Source: Planctomycetota bacterium
GTDB taxonomy: Bacteria; Planctomycetota; Phycisphaerae; UBA1845; CAIVHJ01
Assembly (NCBI GenBank): GCA_022565195.1
Contig: JADFJZ010000171.1
Span: 1 to 5,034, forward strand
Length of the DNA stretch: 5,034 nucleotides
Direction: 5' to 3'
Each line of letters begins with the position of its first letter. Position 1 is the first letter of the stretch. This document shows, piece by piece, positions 1 to 5,034 of the stretch. The notes below the pieces were generated by a model. That model saw only the letters and a list, made by a program, of their open reading frames with translations. It ran no database searches and was not told where the DNA came from. A program made the position numbers and the translations under genes.

Positions 1-1
1 G

Positions 2-316
2 ATCCTGGACGCGAAGTTGATCCATGACATCGCGGACGAGTTGGATCAGTTGATTGAGGCGGAGAACAACAAGAAACTGCTTCTCGACTTCACCGAAGTG
101 AAGTTCTTCTCTTCCTCGGCGCTCGGCATCCTCGTGACGCTGAGCAAGAAAATGGCGGAGATCGAAGGGGAACTGGTTATTTGTGCTTTGGCGGCGGAAC
201 TCCGCAAGGTTTTCAAAATCACCAATCTGGACAAACTGTTCAAATTCGCTGATGATGAGGATCAAGCCCTGCACATGCTGGGCGTGACCTCCGTGAGTGG
301 TCCTGCAAAGGAGTAA
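2..316 (+). CDS. STAS-domain protein, anti-sigma factor antagonist-like (5' end cut off)
   Basis: The reading frame is open from the left edge, so the N-terminus and true start lie outside; the TTG at 17 is internal. The visible 104 residues cover most of a STAS domain of the SpoIIAA/RsbV type. The LLLDF strand is followed by a turn FFSSSALG, the position of the DSSGLG phosphorylation loop of SpoIIAA. The serine at codon 113-115 aligns with SpoIIAA Ser58, and the preceding Asp is replaced by Ser. Further on, LVICALAAELRKVFKI and the ending HMLGVTS closely resemble the SpoIIAA C-terminus. Proteins of this family act in the cytoplasm. When unphosphorylated they bind an anti-sigma kinase or another partner, and that kinase phosphorylates the loop serine. 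No kinase or phosphatase partner is visible here. The gene ends 4 bp before a second STAS gene, so the two are very probably co-transcribed and co-translated. Confidence 0.88.
   Translation: MLDAKLIHDIADELDQLIEAENNKKLLLDFTEVKFFSSSALGILVTLSKKMAEIEGELVICALAAELRKVFKITNLDKLFKFADDEDQALHMLGVTSVSGPAKE
307..313 (+). promoter_or_regulatory. Ribosome binding site deciding the start of the second STAS gene
   Basis: AAAGGAG lies at the very end of the upstream STAS gene, overlapping its last codons. It stands 7 bases before the ATG at 321. This spacing favours ATG 321 over the in-frame GTG at 318 and the GTG at 297. It also implies that translation of the two genes is linked. Confidence 0.7.
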
Positions 317-320
317 TGTG

Positions 321-716
321 ATGAACGACACGAAACAACTTCTTGAAATCCACTCCGAGGGGAACGTGCTGGTCATTGCGTTCAAGGCGCCGTATGTCAA
401 CGATACGAACAATCTCGAGAGCCTTGAGGATGGGCTCCGCGAACTGCTGATTGATTTCGATCAGCGCTTCCTGCTCCTGGATTTTTCGGAGGTGGACATC
501 ATCGTGAGCCGCATGATCAATTCGCTCGTCTTGATGGTCAAGCGTGTCCGCGCCGAGGGCGGACAGGTTCACCTGTGCGGCCTGGAGCCCAAAGTCGAGC
601 GCGTCTTCAAGACCATGCGGCTGGACCGCGTGTTCGACATGTATGATTCACTGGCGGAAGGCCTGGAGACGATGCAGGGGCTGGAGAAGCAACTGCACAC
701 GGCCGAGTTCGTGTAA
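321..716 (+). CDS. Divergent STAS-domain protein
   Basis: This is a complete 131-residue protein of one STAS domain plus a short charged C-terminal helix. Residues 51-63 (LLLDFSEV then DIIVS) correspond to the central strand and phosphorylation loop. Ser63 aligns with the phosphorylatable serine of SpoIIAA, but the normal D-S-S/T-G-L-G loop reads V-S-R-M-I-N here, so the preceding acidic residue and both glycines are missing. The next strand and helix (GGQVHLCGLEPKVERVFKTM, residues 80-99) are typical of the family. Start ATG 321 is chosen because AAAGGAG precedes it by 7 bases. It lies 4 bp after the upstream STAS gene, forming a tandem pair. By family it should bind a protein partner in the cytoplasm, perhaps as one arm of a partner-switching relay. 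Whether it is phosphorylated cannot be told, given the altered loop. No terminator is obvious downstream. Confidence 0.85.
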   Translation: MNDTKQLLEIHSEGNVLVIAFKAPYVNDTNNLESLEDGLRELLIDFDQRFLLLDFSEVDIIVSRMINSLVLMVKRVRAEGGQVHLCGLEPKVERVFKTMRLDRVFDMYDSLAEGLETMQGLEKQLHTAEFV

Positions 717-898
717 CTCCGGTACTCCGTCAGCGGTGTGCCGTCGATTTCCCCACTGTTCCTACTTCCCGGCATATTGTGTCGTCCGTGCATGCTTGCG
801 CCGGCCTTTTTGTCCCGCTGCGCTCGTGAGGTCGGCGTCCGGTGCCGGGCGCTCCGCAGTCGCACTGTCTCTTGTCCGGGTTGGAATTGGATCGATCC

Positions 899-1969
899 AT
901 GAATGCGCTCGACGAATCTCGACCGATCAGCCTGCTGGATCTTTCAGAAGGGGAGTTGCACGAGTCCCTGACGCGCGAGTGTGGATTGGAAGTGCCGCGC
1001 TTTCGCGCGACTCAAATCTGCGAATGGATTTACCGGCATCACGTCACTGGTTTTGAAGAAATGGCGAATGTGCCTGCGGATCTCAAGAAGACGTTGGCCC
1101 GCCGCTACGCCATCGTGCAGTCTGAGACAGTTGCGGAGCAAAGTTCGACGGATGGCACGCACAAAGTGCTGCTCCGCTGGCGGAGCGGCGGCACCACGGA
1201 ATGCGTGTTTATCCCCAGCAAAGACCGCGTCACCGCCTGCATCTCGACGCAGGTCGGCTGCCCGGTGAAGTGTGCGTTCTGCGCCAGCGGCCTGGGCGGG
1301 CTGGAGCGGAATTTGTCGGTGGGTGAGATTGTGGAACAGGCCTGGCGGATTGCCGGGCTGTGCGCGTCGCTCGGCCGGCGGCTGAGCAATGTGGTGTTCA
1401 TGGGCCTGGGCGAGCCGCTGGCCAACTACGACGCCACCGTTGGGGCCCTGCGCGCGATGAACGCTTCGTGGGGTCTCGCCATCGGGGCACGCAAAATCAC
1501 GATTAGCACCGTCGGGTTGCCGAGCCAAATGCGTCGGCTGGCGGACGAAGATCTGCAAATCACGCTGGCGCTCTCGCTGCACGCGCCGACCGATGAACTG
1601 CGCCGCGAGCTGATCCCCTGGGCCGATCGCGTATCCATCGACGAACTGATCGAGGCCTGCCGGTACTATTTCGACCGCACGGGTCGGGAAGTGACGCTGG
1701 AGTACATTCTGCTGGACGGCGTCAACAACCTCCCCCGCCACGCCGAGCAGTTGGCCGGCGTGAGCAAGCGCATGCGGAGCAACGTCAATCTGATTTGCTA
1801 CAACGAAGTTGCCGAATCGGGCTTCAAGCGGCCGACAGACGAATCCGTCGCTCGATTCTCAGTCGCGCTGAGCGACCGGGGCGTCAATTGCAACGTGCGG
1901 CGATCGCGCGGTCGTGACATCGACGCCGCCTGCGGCCAACTTCGCCGAAAGACATCCGAACCACGCTGA
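899..1969 (+). CDS. rlmN: Dual-specificity 23S rRNA / tRNA adenine-C2 methyltransferase RlmN (radical SAM)
   Basis: RlmN uses SAM and a 4Fe-4S cluster to methylate C2 of adenine 2503 in 23S rRNA and of adenine 37 in some tRNAs, supporting decoding accuracy. The protein has 356 residues, near the family norm of about 350-390. An N-terminal RNA-binding part (LLDLSEGEL at 12-20, RFRATQICEWIY at 34-45, TDGTHK at 84-89) precedes the radical SAM core. The cluster motif is C121-x3-C125-x2-C128. Cys114 in TACISTQVGC matches E. coli Cys118, and Cys345 in DIDAACGQL matches Cys355, the cysteine that carries the methyl group. MGLGEP at 168-173 and LALSLHAPTDELR at 223-235 are also classic. ATG 899 is chosen because the conserved sequence begins soon after it and GGA lies 7 bases upstream. 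An in-frame GTG at 842 would add 19 residues unlike the family. The gene is convergent with thrC. The 182-bp gap to the STAS pair suggests its own promoter, though none was recognised. Confidence 0.95.
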   Translation: MNALDESRPISLLDLSEGELHESLTRECGLEVPRFRATQICEWIYRHHVTGFEEMANVPADLKKTLARRYAIVQSETVAEQSSTDGTHKVLLRWRSGGTTECVFIPSKDRVTACISTQVGCPVKCAFCASGLGGLERNLSVGEIVEQAWRIAGLCASLGRRLSNVVFMGLGEPLANYDATVGALRAMNASWGLAIGARKITISTVGLPSQMRRLADEDLQITLALSLHAPTDELRRELIPWADRVSIDELIEACRYYFDRTGREVTLEYILLDGVNNLPRHAEQLAGVSKRMRSNVNLICYNEVAESGFKRPTDESVARFSVALSDRGVNCNVRRSRGRDIDAACGQLRRKTSEPR

Positions 1970-1980
1970 ATCGCATCGGT

Positions 1981-2076
1981 CAAGGAGCCGCAAGCTTCAG
2001 CTTGCGCGATCGCTACGGCGGTGCGGCGTCCAAAACGTCAGTGAATTCGCGCAGGCTGAAAGCCTGCGGCTCCTTG
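1981..2076. repeat. Inverted pair of palindromic repeat units (pair 1)
   Basis: Two copies of one unit face each other between the convergent rlmN and thrC genes. The left copy (1981-2010) reads CAAGGAGCC, then stem GCAAGC, loop TTCA, stem GCTTGC, then GCGAT. The right copy, read on the - strand (2076 down to 2046), reads CAAGGAGCC, stem GCAGGC, loop TTTCA, stem GCCTGC, then GCGAA. About 35 bases of spacer separate them. The outer 9-base CAAGGAGCC arms are exactly complementary across the pair, so the whole element could also form one larger cruciform or RNA structure. The right end is only 9 bp from the thrC stop. The arrangement resembles REP/BIME elements of other bacteria; no transposase is present in the window. 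Confidence 0.85.
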
Positions 2077-2081
2077 TTTTG
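2048..2081 (+). terminator. Possible transcription terminator of rlmN, made by the repeat
   Basis: On the + strand the right repeat unit gives a hairpin GCAGGC/GCCTGC at 2051-2067, followed by GGCTCCTTG and then a T-rich run ending TTGTTTTG. If the outer arms of the repeat pair also join (CAAGGAGCCGC with GCGGCTCCTTG), the stem would sit directly before the T-rich run. The T run is short and interrupted by G, so this is tentative. In the opposite direction no T run follows, so it would not obviously end thrC. Confidence 0.35.
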
Positions 2082-2085
2082 TTCG

Positions 2086-3483
2086 CTATTCAAACATCGA
2101 TAAAGCTTTGCAGATTGCGTCCAGATCGTCTGCAACTGTGACCGGGGCGTTGGCATGTTGACGCGCTTGTGGGCGTGATGACTCTTCATCGCCGACGTGG
2201 TAGCGCACGGTGGCATCGGGGTCTTTCAACTCGTGCCCCGTCAGAATACAGACCACGCGCTGGTCTTTGTCGATCACTTGTTCTTCGAGCAAGAGTCTCA
2301 ACCCGGCGACGCTGGCGGCGCTGGCCGGTTCGCAGCCGAATCCATATCGGCCGATCAGCGCTTTGTGGTCGAGGATGGTGTCGTCATCGACCTCGCGTAC
2401 GACCCCGTCGGTGACTGCCAGCGCCCGCAGGGCCTTCGGCAGGTTGACGGGCCTGGAGATTTCGATGGCGCTGGCGACAGTTTTGGCCTTGTAGCCCGTG
2501 GCGTCCATCGAATGAGAATGATCATCGACTAATGATTGGTCGATCCGCCCGTCGTTCCAGCGCAAGCCGCGATCGTTGAACAGCGTGTGCAGTGTGTTGG
2601 CGCCGGCGGCGTTGATGATGGCCAAACGCGGCACGCGCGGAACCAAGCCGAGTTCCTTCAATTCCAGCCAGGCCTTGCCGAACGCACTGCTGTTGCCCAA
2701 ATTGCCGCCCGGCACAATGATCCAATCGGGCACCTCCCAATCCAGGCCTTCGAGCACCCGATACATGATCGTCTTTTGCCCTTCGAGCCGGTAGGGATTC
2801 ATCGAGTTCATCAGGTACAGATTCAGCTTGGCCGACGCTTCCTGTACGCGTTTCATGCAGTCGTCAAAGTCGCCGTCGATTTGCAACGTCCGCGCACCGT
2901 AATCCAAAGCCTGCGAGAGCTTGCCGAAGGCGATCTTGCCGCTGCCGACAAACACAATCGCTTGCACGGGGTGGTCCGGCGTTGAGCCCGCCGAGGCATA
3001 GAGGGCCATCGATGCGCTGGTGTTGCCGGTCGATGCGCAGGCCACTTGTTTGTACGCCAGCCGCCGGGCCATGGTGAAGGCGGCGGCCATGCCGTTGTCT
3101 TTGAAGCTGCCCGAGGGGTTCAGGCCTTCGTATTGCAGAAAGAGGTGGCCCGGCTTGATGCCCAGCTCGCGGCCGAGCAGCTCGGCCTGCTGCAGAATGG
3201 TTCGGCCCTCGCCGATGGTGACCATATCGGTCGGTTCGGCGAAAGGCAGCAGCTCGCGGAAGCGCCACACGCCGCTGAAGTCGAGCCGGCCCTGGCCCTG
3301 CCGGCCGACGGTAGACCAGCGCGATTCGAAGAACTTCAAGTCATTCGGCACCGCAGCGCGATCCCAATCATAGGCTACATCCAGCAGTGAGCCGCAGCGG
3401 GTGCATTTGAACAGAACCTCATCCGAGGCGTACGTGGCCCGGCAGTCGGCGCTTAAGCATACTTGGTGGGCGATCGAGTCCAT
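2086..3483 (-). CDS. thrC: Threonine synthase
   Basis: This PLP enzyme converts O-phospho-L-homoserine to threonine and phosphate, the last step of threonine synthesis, in the cytoplasm. The 465-residue protein opens with a zinc-ribbon-like segment (C9-x4-C14, C27-x2-C30, then [10 protein letters not shown]), as in many bacterial and archaeal enzymes of this class. [11 protein letters not shown] at 121-131 contains the PLP-binding lysine, Lys128. ASTGNTSAS at 150-158 and PGGNLGN at 258-264 are the loops that hold substrate and cofactor phosphate. GCEPASAAS at 383-391 and [10 protein letters not shown] at 413-422 complete the fold; the last motif is more often TGHGLKDP. A tail of about 40 residues follows. 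The ATG directly follows the TGA of the upstream membrane protease gene, with no spacer, so translation is probably coupled. It is the last gene of the - strand cluster and ends 9 bp from repeat pair 1. The paralogues cystathionine synthase and threonine dehydratase lack this zinc-ribbon start. Confidence 0.94.
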   Translation of the reverse strand: MDSIAHQVCLSADCRATYASDEVLFKCTRCGSLLDVAYDWDRAAVPNDLKFFESRWSTVGRQGQGRLDFSGVWRFRELLPFAEPTDMVTIGEGRTILQQAELLGRELGIKPGHLFLQYEGLNPSGSFKDNGMAAAFTMARRLAYKQVACASTGNTSASMALYASAGSTPDHPVQAIVFVGSGKIAFGKLSQALDYGARTLQIDGDFDDCMKRVQEASAKLNLYLMNSMNPYRLEGQKTIMYRVLEGLDWEVPDWIIVPGGNLGNSSAFGKAWLELKELGLVPRVPRLAIINAAGANTLHTLFNDRGLRWNDGRIDQSLVDDHSHSMDATGYKAKTVASAIEISRPVNLPKALRALAVTDGVVREVDDDTILDHKALIGRYGFGCEPASAASVAGLRLLLEEQVIDKDQRVVCILTGHELKDPDATVRYHVGDEESSRPQARQHANAPVTVADDLDAICKALSMFE

Positions 3484-3486
3484 TCA
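3481..3486 (-). other. Stop-start junction TGAATG linking the M50 protease gene and thrC
   Basis: Read on the - strand, the TGA that ends the protease gene is followed without any spacer by the ATG of thrC. Only weak purine stretches precede it: AGGAAG ending 12 bases before the ATG, and GCAGG ending 5 bases before it. Re-initiation by ribosomes finishing the protease gene is the likely mode of thrC translation, which is inference. Confidence 0.6.
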
Positions 3487-4500
3487 GACCTGCTGCTTCC
3501 TGTCGGTCTCGGATTGGAGGATTCGCTTTTCGCTCGGCGTCAGCGATTGCATGCCCTCCCGGTGGACCTTGTCGAGGATGTCGTCGATGTGTTTCTCGCG
3601 CTCGGCCTGACGCCGGCGATCGCGTTCCGCTTTGCGGGCCAGCTTGGCGACGCGCCGGCGAGCGAACCACGACGGCTTTTTCTGTTTGCCTTCCTGGAAG
3701 GCATCGAACCCTTTGGAAAAATCATAGCCAAACTCACTTTCGGTCTCGAACGCACCGGCTTTGACCATTTGGCGCTGCTGCCAGCAAGTGAAGTAGCCAA
3801 AGAAGGCAATGCCCAGCAGCAGGAACTGCTCCGTGGCGAGTCCGATCAATCCGAAGATGATGGCGCCGACCATACCCACGAACGTGGCGATGAGCGTGGC
3901 GGTACGATAATCCCGGTACTTCCAAATGATCGCTTGCAGCAATCGTCCGCCGTCCATCGGAAACGTCGGCAGCAGATTGAACAGCAACAGCAGGTAGTTG
4001 ATTGACCAAAAGACCACAAGCCAGTCGGTGAAACTCCATTGAGTGACGGATCCGCTGCTGACCATCATGAGATGAAACGGATTCAGGGACCAGCGTGCGG
4101 CGTTGCCGGTGAGGACGAACAAAGTGGCTGCCAGGACGCAAAAAACGACATTGACCATCGGCCCCGCGGCGGTGGTGATGAATTGGGCGCGCGGGTTCAT
4201 GGGTGCATCGACGGTGGCGAGCCCACCCAGAGGCCAGAGCAGAATGTCGTCCGCGTCGCCGCCGACGGAGCGAGCACCGAAGCAGTGGCCAAACTCGTGG
4301 AGCAAGACCGTGCCGAACAGAAACACCGTGATCACGGCCCAGAAGCCGATGCTGCCTTCCTCGTCGAGCAGGTTGCTCAGGAATCGAAACGCGATCCACA
4401 GAACGAACAACAAGTGCAGGCGCACGCGGATCCCGAACACTCGGCCGAGCGTCAGCGACCAGTTGATCGGATTGTCGCGATAACCTTGACCGGCAAACAT
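3484..4500 (-). CDS. M50 family (site-2-protease-like) membrane zinc metalloprotease
   Basis: This 338-residue predicted inner-membrane protease should cleave substrates within or near the membrane. LLHEFGH at 66-72 is the HExxH zinc motif, with His68, Glu69 and His72. NLLPTFPMDGGRLL at 175-188 supplies the third metal ligand, Asp183, in the usual NxxPxxPxDGG form. Hydrophobic segments lie near residues 27-43, 52-70, 107-131, 158-178, 200-221 and 225-240, with GLATVDAP and AAGPMVN between them as in this family. There is no PDZ or CBS domain. After the membrane part comes a long cytoplasmic tail (about 241-338) rich in Arg, Lys and Glu, probably helical at 278-305. It ends in a module with DDILDKV and SLTPSEKRIL. 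A similar module ends the neighbouring rhomboid protein. ATG 4500 is used; no clear ribosome binding site precedes it, and repeat pair 2 lies just upstream. The substrate is unknown. Confidence 0.88.
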   Translation of the reverse strand: MFAGQGYRDNPINWSLTLGRVFGIRVRLHLLFVLWIAFRFLSNLLDEEGSIGFWAVITVFLFGTVLLHEFGHCFGARSVGGDADDILLWPLGGLATVDAPMNPRAQFITTAAGPMVNVVFCVLAATLFVLTGNAARWSLNPFHLMMVSSGSVTQWSFTDWLVVFWSINYLLLLFNLLPTFPMDGGRLLQAIIWKYRDYRTATLIATFVGMVGAIIFGLIGLATEQFLLLGIAFFGYFTCWQQRQMVKAGAFETESEFGYDFSKGFDAFQEGKQKKPSWFARRRVAKLARKAERDRRRQAEREKHIDDILDKVHREGMQSLTPSEKRILQSETDRKQQV

Positions 4501-4510
4501 AGGATCACGT

Positions 4511-4572
4511 CAAGGAGCCGCAGACTTTAGTCTGCCCGATGCGTCGCGCGGGCTGAAGCCCGCGGCTCTTTG
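4511..4572. repeat. Inverted pair of palindromic repeat units (pair 2)
   Basis: This is the same unit as pair 1, again as two facing copies. The left copy (4511-4540) reads CAAGGAGCC, stem GCAGAC, loop TTTA, stem GTCTGC, then CCGAT. The right copy, read on the - strand (4572 down to about 4543), reads CAAAGAGCC, stem GCGGGC, loop TTCA, stem GCCCGC, then GCGAC. Only a few bases separate the copies, against about 35 in pair 1. The element lies between the rhomboid gene and the M50 gene, which share one direction, and its left end is 10 bp upstream of the M50 start codon. Structure in the mRNA here could affect read-through, stability or translation of the M50 gene; that is inference. The remaining intergenic bases (4573-4622) show nothing recognisable. 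Confidence 0.85.
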
Positions 4573-4622
4573 GGTTTCCTCCATCGCACCAGAACGCTTA
4601 GGCAAAACCAACCAGTTCGCAT

Positions 4623-5034
4623 TCAGAGTCGGTCGGTTCGCCCCAGTTCCTCGTCCCGCGCCTGCTGCCTTTGAGAGGCTTCGGCGAGCAGTCGCTTTTC
4701 CCGAGCGGTCAGGCTGCCGACGCCGTGATCATTGATCTTGGCCAGTACTTGATCGACCTCGTTGTTCATTCGATCATCATCTTCCATCTTCCGTCGCCAC
4801 GGGCTCGGCGGACGCTTGGTGGTGCTGACCTTGGCCACCACGCGGCGTACTCCGAGCTGGGAAGTCGGCCCGTGCCGCCGCCAAAACGCATATCCCGCCC
4901 CAACCACCAGTCCTGCCAAGTGTGCAGCGTCCCCTCCGGCATTGCCGCCGCGGTTGATGAGGTTGAGCACATAGAGCCCCAGAAACAACGCCGCAGCCGT
5001 GCGGATCTTCATGGGGAAGAAATAGATGATGAGC
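4623..5034 (-). CDS. Rhomboid-family intramembrane serine protease, C-terminal part (5' end cut off)
   Basis: The frame is open to the right edge, so the N-terminal membrane segments and the catalytic GxSG serine lie outside the window; the ATG at 5012 is internal. The visible 136 residues start LIIYFFPMKIRTAA, a typical stretch between rhomboid helices. Two hydrophobic segments follow, and the second, GGDAAHLAGLVVGAGYAF, holds the catalytic histidine (codon 4920-4922) in the usual AHLxGLxxG setting. After the membrane part come a basic linker (RRHGP to RPPSPWRRK) and a cytoplasmic end module with EVDQVLAKI and SLTAREKRLLAEAS. This is the sort of C-terminal domain found on many rhomboids of Bacteroidetes and Planctomycetes; I believe it is catalogued as DUF6576, from memory. 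The gene is followed by repeat pair 2 and then the M50 protease in the same direction, so the two proteases may be co-expressed. Activity cannot be confirmed without the serine. Confidence 0.85.
   Translation of the reverse strand, partial: LIIYFFPMKIRTAAALFLGLYVLNLINRGGNAGGDAAHLAGLVVGAGYAFWRRHGPTSQLGVRRVVAKVSTTKRPPSPWRRKMEDDDRMNNEVDQVLAKINDHGVGSLTAREKRLLAEASQRQQARDEELGRTDRL

Noticed and set aside
704..723. Hairpin CCGAGTT / AACTCCGG across the stop of the second STAS gene, as a terminator
   Set aside because: The stem is short, has a bulge, and is not followed by a T run.
842..898. GTG start 19 codons upstream of the chosen rlmN start
   Set aside because: The added residues do not resemble RlmN N-termini, and the conserved LLDL segment begins 11 residues after the ATG at 899.
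717..898. Possible small RNA, riboswitch or promoter in the gap before rlmN
   Set aside because: I saw no convincing promoter boxes, conserved RNA motif or terminator. The isolated TTTTT within it has no good stem before it.
944..1741. Long open frame (265 codons) on the - strand opposite rlmN
   Set aside because: It lies wholly antisense to a confidently identified rlmN. Its product is rich in Arg, Gln, Ala and His with no family pattern, which is a typical GC-rich shadow.
1914..2216. Small open frames on both strands spanning the repeat pair 1 region
   Set aside because: They run through the palindromic repeat and into gene ends in other frames. There is no ribosome binding site and no protein-like pattern.
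3463..4530. Long + strand open frames (180 and 163 codons) opposite the M50 protease gene
   Set aside because: They mirror the well-supported M50 gene, and their composition (runs of Gln, Glu, Asp and His) follows from reverse-reading hydrophobic codons. No domain is recognisable.

Overview
The window is moderately GC-rich bacterial DNA carrying six protein-coding genes, two of them cut by the window edges. It also carries two pairs of a short palindromic intergenic repeat. No RNA gene, CRISPR array, phage gene or transposase was recognised. The style of the proteins suggests a member of the Planctomycetota, perhaps the Pirellulales. The pointers are a short M50 metalloprotease and a rhomboid with similar charged C-terminal tails, and the recurring intergenic palindromes. 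This placement is inference from pattern recognition and no marker gene proves it.

Layout. On the + strand, positions 2-716 hold two tandem small STAS-domain (anti-sigma-factor-antagonist-like) genes, the first lacking its 5' end. A 182-bp spacer with no recognised element follows. Then comes rlmN (899-1969), a radical-SAM enzyme for 23S rRNA and tRNA adenine methylation, with all its catalytic cysteines visible. Facing it on the - strand is a cluster transcribed right to left: the C-terminal part of a rhomboid protease (4623-5034, running off the window), an M50/site-2-protease-like membrane metalloprotease (3484-4500), and threonine synthase thrC (2086-3483). The thrC ATG directly abuts the M50 stop codon.

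The gap between the convergent rlmN and thrC genes (1970-2085) and the gap between the rhomboid and M50 genes (4501-4622) each contain an inverted pair of one repeat unit, CAAGGAGCC followed by a six-base-pair hairpin. The hairpin stem sequence differs in all four units, yet pairing is perfect in each, so the structure rather than the sequence is conserved.

Functionally the window is mostly housekeeping: a partner-switching regulatory pair, a translation-fidelity rRNA/tRNA methylase, an amino-acid biosynthesis enzyme and two intramembrane proteases. The two observations most worth a second look are the covarying hairpin repeat family and the similar C-terminal tail on two unrelated intramembrane protease folds encoded side by side. 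No clearly new multi-gene system is visible.
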